This document shows, piece by piece, positions 13,964 through 19,847 of a DNA stretch of 19,847 nucleotides. This DNA comes from Candidatus Bathyarchaeota archaeon B26-1 (GTDB lineage Archaea; Thermoproteota; Bathyarchaeia; Bathyarchaeales; B26-1), in assembly GCA_001593925.1 (NCBI GenBank), contig LUCD01000007.1:1-19847 (forward strand), written 5' to 3'. A model generated the notes under the pieces. That model was not told the origin of the DNA and did no database searches. It saw nothing but the letters and a program-made list of their open reading frames with translations. Every line of letters starts with the position of its first letter. Position 1 is the stretch's first letter. The translations under genes and the position numbers were made by a program.

Positions 13964-14618
13964 GTAGACCCCTCCCTAATCTCTTACGGACTCTAGATGC
14001 GAGCGTCAGGCCTAAGAGCCCTGCGGCTGAGATCTCAAGAAAAGTTAAGCTTGATATCCCACCCTCTAAGGTGTACCACCCACTGTCGGGCGCTCTATCT
14101 TGGACTTCCTTTGAACCCTCAAGTTTACTGATGAAGCATATCCTGATGTCTCCTGAGGCTCCCTCGAACTGGATATCGCTCAGCTGGCATGTTATGGTTA
14201 TGTTGTTCCCTTCAACCTCGACTTGGGCGGTCGATGTCTTCTTTCGTTCCCACTTCTTGCCGTTCCACCGGTACACCCTCTGGCTGTGGGCTTCAATTAT
14301 GACGTCTGCCCCTTCGAGGGGTGCGTCTCGGCGGCTGTCACCCCACCCAGCAACCACGTCTAGGTAGACTCTGAACTCGTTGCGCGGTAGCGTAGGAGGC
14401 TTCTTACGTGTCTCTACCTCACCGTAACATGTTATGAGGAAGGTTATATGCGTGGCGTTGGTGGTGCAGTAGAGTTCTTTCATGTCTATATGATCATCCT
14501 CAACGTCGTCTGGGTCCGTTCCGAGATATAATAACGGTAAACAATCGGCGTAGATGGTTGAGAGGACAGATAAGCTGAGGACGAAGAAAACCAGCATCAA
14601 CGTTCTGTTCCGATTCAT
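13947..14618 (-). CDS. secreted beta-sandwich surface protein, likely archaeosortase substrate
   Basis: A 223-residue protein. Residues 5-24 are a signal peptide (LMLVFFVLSLSVLSTIYADC). The exported region (about 26-185) has alternating strand patterns, DPDDVEDDHIDMKEL, FRVYLDVVAGWGD, GADVIIEA and RVYRWNGKKWERK, and ends in DRAPDSGWYTL, resembling CBM9/DOMON-like sandwiches. It has five Cys (26, 51, 64, 144, 161) and N-glycosylation-type sites at NAT (54) and NIT (139). The C-terminus has the sorting layout: a hydrophobic helix (about 188-208) and an Arg-rich tail, RVRKRLGRG. No known motif such as PGF is present. ATG 14618 lies 6 bases after the glycosyltransferase stop. Function of the exported domain is unknown. 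Confidence 0.75.
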   Translation of the reverse strand: MNRNRTLMLVFFVLSLSVLSTIYADCLPLLYLGTDPDDVEDDHIDMKELYCTTNATHITFLITCYGEVETRKKPPTLPRNEFRVYLDVVAGWGDSRRDAPLEGADVIIEAHSQRVYRWNGKKWERKKTSTAQVEVEGNNITITCQLSDIQFEGASGDIRICFISKLEGSKEVQDRAPDSGWYTLEGGISSLTFLEISAAGLLGLTLASRVRKRLGRGLRDSEG

Positions 14619-14624
14619 GCAGCT

Positions 14625-15872
14625 TCACCACTTGAAAGTCATCCCAGACATCTCCTCGAGGTACGCCTTTATACGTACAAGGCCGTAGAACGGCCTGTAA
14701 AAGAGGACGATTATTGGGATCAGGGGCAGACATGTTATGTCTCTCTTCTTGGGCGAGAGGAGGGCCGCTGTAGCCGCGATGACGAGCTCGTTCAAGAGGT
14801 AGAAGAGGAAGATGAGTATGAAGAGTTGCGGGAGCAGCTGGAGGTAGAAGAGGGGGAGGGTTATGAGCCAGAGTGTTCTGACGAAGAGGAGCACGATGTC
14901 CATGAAGAGCATGTCAGGCGTCACTAAGAGGCCTATAATCCTGAAGAACGGCTCGAAGAAGACGTTTCTATGCTTGATGAGGGTTTGTAGCTGTCCCGCC
15001 GTCCATCTCGTCCTCTGCCGAATCCAGCCTCTCCAACTCTCTGGAACGACTGTCCAGCCTATCGCCCTAGACGCGAAAACGACCTTCATCCGGCTCTTAT
15101 GTACCTTCAGGGTGATGTCGAAGTCTTCGGTTATGGTGTCGGGGTCGAAGAAGCCTATGGAATAGGCGAGCCTCCTCCTAATACCCCCGAAGGCCCCGGG
15201 AATTATAATCAGCGCCCCTGAGATTGCTTGGAACCTTCTCCCAGCCTCCATCGCCACGAGGTACTCGTAGGCTTGAAGCCTCGTGAGTAGGTTCACCCTG
15301 TTCAGCACGCGGATGTTACCTGAAACTCCCCCCACAGCAGGGTTGGAGAAGGCCTCCACAAGCTCGAAGATCGATGAGGGTTCAAGTATCGTGTCCGCGT
15401 CGACCGTAACTATGATCTCCCCTCTAGAGAAGGGAATTCCGTAGTTTACAGCTCTAGCCTTACTGCCGCTCGCCTTTTCACGGCGAACAAGCTTTATCAA
15501 GCCCTTAGACGCGAAGTTCTGGGCGATCTCGCCAGTTCTGTCCGTTGAACCGTCATCTACCACGATCACCTCCAAGTTCGGGTAGTCTTGCCTCAGTAGA
15601 GAATCGATAGTCTGGGCGATGACCTTCTCCTCATTGTGAGCTGGAACTATCACTGAGACTAGGGGGGACCCGTGTCCGAATCTTCTCTTCCTGAATCTGT
15701 CGTATAGGGCCTTCGAGATGAGGATTATGGCCTTCCCGAACGTGCGTGGCATATCGACGAGTATGGGAACGATCAGGATCGAGACTATCTGTTCGGGAGT
15801 CATCTGGACTATACGAAAAAACCCTGAGATCGCCTGGTAAATCTCCTCAATCAGTACTCGACCACCTCTCAC
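14625..15872 (-). CDS. processive family 2 glycosyltransferase (polysaccharide synthase)
   Basis: Membrane glycosyltransferase of the cellulose/hyaluronan/PgaC synthase type, which builds a sugar polymer from nucleotide sugars and passes it across the membrane. Of 415 residues, 25-40 and 45-57 are hydrophobic near the N-terminus. The catalytic GT-A domain (70-300) has VIVVDDGSTD (102-111), VDADT (157-161), TEDFD (248-252) and the processive-enzyme signature QRTRW (286-290, QxxRW). At least four C-terminal membrane segments span about 311-395. The GTG start at 15872 has no clear ribosome binding site and the true start may differ. It sits 48 bases after a winged-helix/roadblock gene and 6 bases before the surface-protein gene. 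No PilZ domain, so no c-di-GMP control is seen. The sugar is unknown. Confidence 0.92.
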   Translation of the reverse strand: MRGGRVLIEEIYQAISGFFRIVQMTPEQIVSILIVPILVDMPRTFGKAIILISKALYDRFRKRRFGHGSPLVSVIVPAHNEEKVIAQTIDSLLRQDYPNLEVIVVDDGSTDRTGEIAQNFASKGLIKLVRREKASGSKARAVNYGIPFSRGEIIVTVDADTILEPSSIFELVEAFSNPAVGGVSGNIRVLNRVNLLTRLQAYEYLVAMEAGRRFQAISGALIIIPGAFGGIRRRLAYSIGFFDPDTITEDFDITLKVHKSRMKVVFASRAIGWTVVPESWRGWIRQRTRWTAGQLQTLIKHRNVFFEPFFRIIGLLVTPDMLFMDIVLLFVRTLWLITLPLFYLQLLPQLFILIFLFYLLNELVIAATAALLSPKKRDITCLPLIPIIVLFYRPFYGLVRIKAYLEEMSGMTFKW

Positions 15873-15920
15873 TTATGGGGATGGATAACCGGCAGGAGCG
15901 CCTATCCGTGCCTTTTCTGC

Positions 15921-16496
15921 TCATTTGGAGTCTAATGCCTCCCGTATTCTCTTGGAGAGTTCCTCCATCTCCAGCTTGACCGATCCGGGCATTGTGTCCG
16001 GTTTACAGAAGGCTATTAGGAAAGTTCCGTCCTCGTTCAGGGCTAGGATTCTACCCTTACTGCCCTTCACGGTCATCTCTTCGAACCTCTCCATCCCCGC
16101 TAGCTCTATGCTCCTAACGCCGGCTCTCATAAGGGAAGACGCTAGAGTCTCCAGCTTATCGTAGTCCATGTTCTTCGGGAGGACCGCCGCGAGGACGACT
16201 CCCTCCCCCTTGAGAATGGCTGAACCGGTAAGGTCCGCTCTCTCTGTCAGTTCTCTCAAGAGAGACCTGAGAATTCCACCCTTTCCGGACGGTTTCTTAA
16301 CCCTCTTATGCGTCACAAGCCTCCAGAGCCTCGTAGGCCCAGACTCCACGAAGTCGGCCTTCCCAGCCATCTTGAACGTGGCGAGATACTTTATTGCGGC
16401 CGTCTTGCTTATACCGGTCTTCCTGATAACTTCTTGTATGGTCAGGCCGTCCTCAGACTCCTTGAGGGCCTCTAAGATCCTGTCTTCACGGCTCAT
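15921..16496 (-). CDS. winged-helix plus roadblock/LC7 protein, copy 2
   Basis: A 191-residue two-domain protein. Residues 4-60 are a winged helix (ILEALKESEDGLTIQEVIRK, TGISKTAAIKYLATF, wing TRLWRL). A basic linker (62-73) leads to a roadblock/LC7 domain (75-188) with ADLTGSAILKGEGVVLAAVL, YDKLETLASSLMRAGVRSIEL, FLIAFCKPDTMPGSVKLEME. Roadblock domains bind small GTPases or dimerise; here DNA binding is added. ATG 16496 has AAGGTG seven bases upstream, 14 bases after its paralogue. The two copies share the domain order and many positions (ISKT-AIKYLA, GP--LWR, EME-L) and probably form a heterodimer. Likely regulates the surface operon (inference). Confidence 0.85.
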   Translation of the reverse strand: MSREDRILEALKESEDGLTIQEVIRKTGISKTAAIKYLATFKMAGKADFVESGPTRLWRLVTHKRVKKPSGKGGILRSLLRELTERADLTGSAILKGEGVVLAAVLPKNMDYDKLETLASSLMRAGVRSIELAGMERFEEMTVKGSKGRILALNEDGTFLIAFCKPDTMPGSVKLEMEELSKRIREALDSK

Positions 16497-16510
16497 CTCG
16501 ATGCACCTTG

Positions 16511-17098
16511 CTACGTCAAGACCTCGTTTATCTTGTCCGCTAGGTCCTCCATCTCGAGCCTTACTGTTCCTAGGGGCGTATCAGGCCTGCAGAAGGCCGC
16601 TATTAGAACCTTTCCCTCGCTCCGTATGACGAGCCTCCCCCCGCCGCCCTCTATTATGATCTCTTCGATCGGTTTCAGTTTGGCGGCGTCTATAGACTTC
16701 ATGCCCGTCCTAAGGAGGAGCGAGACTATGTTTCCAAACTTCTCTGGGTCCATTCCGTCTGGTAGGTCCGCGGAGATCGTGAAGCCGTCGCGGTCTATGA
16801 CGGCTGACCCTTCAACTCCAGTTATCTCCTTAAACTCTCTCAGCAGGTCTTCAAGCCTCTCAGATTTAGACCATGCCTTATGCTTTTTCGCCGTTGGCTT
16901 CTCCCCCTCCTTGATCCTCCAGAGCTTAGAGGGGCCGACCTCTACGTAGTCAACCTTCCCTTCAGCCCTTAGAGAGGCGAGGTACTTTATGGCCGTAGTC
17001 TTGCTTATGTCAGCCTCTTTGGCAACGTTCACCGTGGTCAAGCCGTCCTTATACTTTCTGAGGACGTCAAGTATCTTCCTCTCATAGTAGGAGGGCAA
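16511..17098 (-). CDS. winged-helix plus roadblock/LC7 protein, copy 1
   Basis: A 195-residue paralogue of the next gene. Winged helix at about 5-63 (ILDVLRKYKDGLTTVNVAKE, ADISKTTAIKYLASLRAEGK, wing SKLWRI), a Lys-rich linker (64-80), and a roadblock/LC7 domain at about 80-193 (FKEITGVEGSAVIDRDGFTI, FGNIVSLLLRTGMKSIDAAK, VLIAAFCRPDTPLGTVRLEM). The start is TTG 17098, six bases after the GvpD-like ATPase stop, so it is probably coupled to it. A roadblock protein beside a RAD55-type ATPase suggests a nucleotide-state sensor that passes a signal to DNA; this is inference. No MglA-like GTPase is in the window. Confidence 0.85.
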   Translation of the reverse strand: MPSYYERKILDVLRKYKDGLTTVNVAKEADISKTTAIKYLASLRAEGKVDYVEVGPSKLWRIKEGEKPTAKKHKAWSKSERLEDLLREFKEITGVEGSAVIDRDGFTISADLPDGMDPEKFGNIVSLLLRTGMKSIDAAKLKPIEEIIIEGGGGRLVIRSEGKVLIAAFCRPDTPLGTVRLEMEDLADKINEVLT

Positions 17099-17104
17099 GG
17101 CCTA

Positions 17105-18463
17105 TCACACTACAGGCGTTAGATGTACGCCTTTCTCGTCGACTGTAACCCCATAGAGGCATGTTACGGGTCTCACGCCGTAGAGGACGAGTGCGCCGTC
17201 CACGTCTCTAAAGACTAGGTGGATATCGACCGAGTTCGCCACGCTTCTCAGGAGGGATGACTCGCTTCCGGCTATGTAGAGGATCGAAGAGATGAGATTG
17301 GTCTCCTCGGATATCTTCAGGAAGTTGTCGAGGAGGTTGAGGGCGCCTTTCACTCCGAACGTCCTCTCTAAAGTGTCTAGGCTGATGAAGGTTAGGATAG
17401 GCTTCTTAACCCTCTCTTGGAGGTTCCGTACGACGGACAAGAAGGACGCGGTCTCAACGTTTACGTCTTCGGTCTCAGGATAGTGGATGACCACGTTCTC
17501 GAGGTTCATCTTCCCTATGGACGATCCCATATGGGGGATTCCGACGACCCCGCCTCCCTTCGCAACGGTGTTCATGCAGAGCTGGAAGAGCATCTGCTCA
17601 TACCTTTTGTTGACGCCGTAATGGGTCTCCCATAGGCCGACATTCCCCACGGGGAGCTGCCCGACAGCACGGTCTAAGTCAGGTATTCCCGTTGAGTATC
17701 TATCCTCTACGTAGGGGGCGGATTCAACCCTCGCCGTCAAGTCCTCTAGGAAGGGTTTGAAGAAGCGGAACCTCCCCCCGTGAAGGGTGAAGAGATACCT
17801 CGACTGCCTTATGGGGAGTCCTCTCACCTTCTCGATCTCGATCTCCCTAACGACCCGGTGCTCGGGCCCCACCTCAGAGCCTCCAAGCCTCAGCCTACGG
17901 AGAGTTACGACCCCGTCTACTATGAAGTCGATGGCCGCTGTCCCTTCCCTCTCAGTCACGAAGATCGTGTGGGTCTCAACCTCACGGCAGAAGTCGCAGA
18001 TTTCTTGGGTTAGGGCGGCCGCCTCCTCCTCCATGTTGAGGTGTGAGAGAACCCCGTCCCAGCTATCGAAGATTATCATCGGGTTATCCATGTCTTCGGC
18101 TTCTTCGTATATGACCCTGAAGAACTGGAGGATCGTATTGTAGTCTATGGGCCGCGTTCTCCCGGGATGATGAGCCTCCAAGCCTAGGCTTCGTCTCACC
18201 TTGCTCTGCGTGGCGTTTATGATGTTCCGCTCAGGTATGAAATCTCGAATCCACGGAGAAGTCACGTAGAGCCTATGGGGCTCCATGCGAGTCGAGATGT
18301 ATAAGCCGTTCCCCTCCTCGCAGATGGCCCGAAGTATCTCGAGCGCTAGAATAGTCTTACCTGTACCGGGTCTCCCCTTCACAAGGAGGCTCTGCCCCGG
18401 GAAGGCCTCAAAGAAACTTATGATCTCTGGGGGGATTCTATCCTTCCATTCGGTACGCTTCAA
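17105..18463 (-). CDS. GvpD-like/RAD55-KaiC family ATPase, second domain degenerate
   Basis: A 452-residue cytosolic protein with two RecA-like halves. The first has Walker A GRPGTGKT (30-37), GLYISTRMEP and Walker B MIIFD (129-133). The second (about 258-430) starts with the KaiC signature STGIPDLDRAVGQLP, but the P-loop position is ETHYGVNKRY, without the Gly-Lys-Thr core, and the strand ILTFISLDTL lacks the acidic end. The opening RIPPEIISFFEAFPGQSLLV resembles the GvpD regulators of haloarchaeal gas vesicles. No gas vesicle genes are here, so that role does not carry over. TTG 18463 has GAGGTGGTGAGG just upstream. Lies 34 bases after another KaiC-like gene and 6 before the roadblock pair. 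Confidence 0.85.
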   Translation of the reverse strand: MKRTEWKDRIPPEIISFFEAFPGQSLLVKGRPGTGKTILALEILRAICEEGNGLYISTRMEPHRLYVTSPWIRDFIPERNIINATQSKVRRSLGLEAHHPGRTRPIDYNTILQFFRVIYEEAEDMDNPMIIFDSWDGVLSHLNMEEEAAALTQEICDFCREVETHTIFVTEREGTAAIDFIVDGVVTLRRLRLGGSEVGPEHRVVREIEIEKVRGLPIRQSRYLFTLHGGRFRFFKPFLEDLTARVESAPYVEDRYSTGIPDLDRAVGQLPVGNVGLWETHYGVNKRYEQMLFQLCMNTVAKGGGVVGIPHMGSSIGKMNLENVVIHYPETEDVNVETASFLSVVRNLQERVKKPILTFISLDTLERTFGVKGALNLLDNFLKISEETNLISSILYIAGSESSLLRSVANSVDIHLVFRDVDGALVLYGVRPVTCLYGVTVDEKGVHLTPVV

Positions 18464-18497
18464 ACCTCACCACCTCTAAAATCCAAAATCTTTGCCT

Positions 18498-19228
18498 CTA
18501 CCTCCTTGGGCGTGGCCGCCCTTTCAGCTTGATCTCGATCCCTTTCTGGGTGATCTCGAAAGGTATCTCTCCCTTTACGCATCTGGTGGAGGCTAGACCT
18601 AAACACGAGATGAATCTCTCTCCGTTCCTCTTTGTGAGCCTTAGGGCTCCGTCTGAGAGCTGCTGGAGGGTCATCTCGATCGTTCTCGGGTGCATCCCCT
18701 CCTCAAGGGTGAGTACGCTGACGGCTTTAAGCATCTTGAACCTCCCAAGCAGGACGTGGAGGAAACGGGTGACGGCTTCCGGGTTTGCGTACATCAGTAG
18801 AGACGAGACGGAGTCGAAGGCTATACGGATTGTTTTTTGGAGTCTCCAGAAGTGTCCGCAGAGCTCCGAGAGGACCACGCTCAGGTTCGTGAAAGCTAGG
18901 ACGCTTGGAACCCTCCTTATGGATGGAGTATCCCTGAGTTTACTGTCCACCATCATGCCGTAGCAGTCCACGTACTTCATCGTTCCTTCCCGCTCGAAGG
19001 TTTCGGTGTTCCACCCGAAGGACGCCATCCTCTCCCTCACATCCTCAGCAGTCTCGTTGGTGGAGATGAAGATGCCCGCGTTGCCTAGGCTCAGCCCTTT
19101 ATAGAGGAACTGCATGGACATGGTGGACTTTCCGGTCATCGGTGCACCATGAGGAGTATGTTCGTTCCGAGCGGGAATCCTCCCTGGATAAGGTCGTCGA
19201 AGCCGTCTATGCCCGAAGGAATCCTCAT
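18498..19228 (-). CDS. KaiC/RAD55-family ATPase with a one-base frameshift in the P-loop
   Basis: From ATG 19228 the frame reads MRIPSGIDGFDDLIQGGFPL and GTNILLM, the normal beginning of a KaiC domain, then stops. The rest continues in the -1 frame from about 19147 as GAPMTGKSTMSMQFLYKGL, down to a stop at 18498. Inserting one G in ATGGTG would give the continuous ILLMGAPMTGKST with a perfect Walker A. The remainder (243 residues if joined) has ISTNETAEDVRERM, Walker B IRIAFDS and a C-terminal basic tail. Either the gene is freshly broken, the sequence has an error, or the frame is shifted on purpose; an internal ATG at 19139 would lack most of the P-loop. It is the first gene of the long reverse-strand unit. 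Confidence 0.75.
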
Positions 19229-19401
19229 TACGAGTATGCCTCTTTGGAAAGTGGAAGGCTCTCCAAATCCACCTATTTCTAAGAACGGGACGTCTTATAA
19301 GTGATGATTATCCGTTAAACACTGTTCTTTGGTTACAATTTCTTTATAAGTTGCAGGTTTGATAAGATAGAATCGCCTCCCCACTTATAGGACTCAAGGA
19401 T
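19229..19401. promoter_or_regulatory. divergent promoter region between two KaiC-like genes
   Basis: CTTATAAG (19294-19301) is placed to start reverse-strand RNA near 19270, about 40 bases before ATG 19228, and would drive the long surface unit. TTTATAAG (19343-19350) would start forward RNA near 19372, about 30 bases before GTG 19402. Both boxes are followed by similar bases (TATAAGT), so one regulator could see both. Confidence 0.45.
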
Positions 19402-19847
19402 GTGCATTATGTGGTAACCCGTGTCCCGACGGGTATAGAGATTATCGATAAAATGTTAGGCGGAGGCTTCGAGAGAGGGTCATCCATCCTTCTCCGTTCA
19501 AGCCCCTTCGTCGATGCCGCACCCATCGCTCAAGAGATACTCTACAACCGCCTAACGAAGAGGGATAAGGGGCTCTACGTGATCAACAATAGGCCTCCGG
19601 AAACCGTCCTCGAAGAGATGAAGCATTACGGCTGGCCTGTTGAGCCTTACTGGAATAAGGGATCCCTCTCTTTCGTGGACGCCTACTCAGGGATAATGGG
19701 GCTTGGAAGTAGTGAAGAGTTCTCCGTTAAGAACCCTCTTGACCCCCAAGAAGTGGACGAAGCCGTTTTGGAGGCTTTAAAGGCTAAGGGAGAAGGGACA
19801 ATCGTCCTCTTCGACTCTTTGAACACGCTTATAGATCAGTGCGGCCC
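19402..19847 (+). CDS. KaiC/RAD55-like protein without a usable P-loop (partial)
   Basis: The gene runs off the right edge; 148 residues are visible. It opens with the KaiC entry signature RVPTGIEIIDKMLGGGFERG, but the P-loop position reads ILLRSSPFVDAAPIAQEIL, with no Gly-Lys-Ser/Thr. The expected Walker B strand is TIVLFDSLNTL, near residue 140. It looks like a non-hydrolysing RecA-fold partner, as in the second half of the GvpD-like protein encoded nearby. Start GTG 19402 or GTG 19411; no strong ribosome binding site separates them. It diverges from the frameshifted KaiC-like gene and shares its promoter region, suggesting a common signalling role. Confidence 0.75.
   Translation, partial: MHYVVTRVPTGIEIIDKMLGGGFERGSSILLRSSPFVDAAPIAQEILYNRLTKRDKGLYVINNRPPETVLEEMKHYGWPVEPYWNKGSLSFVDAYSGIMGLGSSEEFSVKNPLDPQEVDEAVLEALKAKGEGTIVLFDSLNTLIDQCG

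Noticed and set aside
19302..19330. GTGATGA resembling a C box of a C/D guide RNA
   Set aside because: No CTGA D box at a suitable distance; probably chance in a promoter region.
1..19847. CRISPR arrays, tRNA or rRNA genes
   Set aside because: No regularly spaced repeats, no cloverleaf-like stretch in the gaps and no rRNA-like sequence were seen by eye.

Overview
The window is archaeal. It encodes an archaeal-type glycyl-tRNA synthetase, a group II chaperonin (thermosome), the tRNA-splicing endonuclease EndA, the RNA ligase RtcB, a DUF47/PhoU-like protein, an archaeosortase, several KaiC/RAD55-type ATPases and a TackOD1-type zinc-ribbon protein. Short AT-rich TATA-like boxes sit about 25-30 bases ahead of many starts. 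GTG and TTG starts are common, usually behind GGAGG/GGTGA-type ribosome binding sites, and arginine is mostly AGG/AGA. Together these suggest a TACK-lineage, probably thermophilic archaeon (Bathyarchaeia-like is a guess; the sequence alone does not fix it).

Left part (1-3670): a frameshifted end of an unrecognised gene, three small forward genes (an unknown helical protein, a one-helix membrane protein and an overlapping coiled-coil/winged-helix protein), a decayed transposase, a reverse-strand UroD/MtaA-like protein with altered metal ligands, and a 440-base gene-poor stretch with a possible second transposase scrap and a perfect hairpin.

Middle (3667-12390): housekeeping genes. glyS; a DUF47 gene followed by endA; then the thermosome (reverse) and an unknown 111-residue protein (forward), which share a short divergent promoter built around a 39-base two-fold symmetric element. 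A P1/DmpA-like peptidase follows. Next is a divergent pair: a winged-helix regulator and rtcB, with a palindrome directly upstream of the rtcB TATA box. Both core enzymes of archaeal tRNA splicing (cutting by EndA, joining by RtcB) lie in the window, about 4 kb apart.

Right part (12410-19228, all reverse strand, tightly packed): apparently one long transcription unit. In transcription order it holds a KaiC-like ATPase whose P-loop is split by a one-base frameshift, a GvpD-like two-domain RAD55 ATPase, two tandem winged-helix/roadblock proteins, a processive family 2 glycosyltransferase, a secreted protein with a signal peptide and a C-terminal helix plus Arg tail, an archaeosortase overlapping it by 17 bases, and a TackOD1 zinc-ribbon protein with a restriction-endonuclease-like C-terminal domain that has its own promoter. 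A third KaiC-like gene without a usable P-loop leaves divergently and runs off the window end. My reading, which is inference, is a self-contained cell-surface module: an ATPase/roadblock signalling unit, a polysaccharide synthase, one surface protein and the transpeptidase-like enzyme that processes its C-terminus. This is the most likely new system here.
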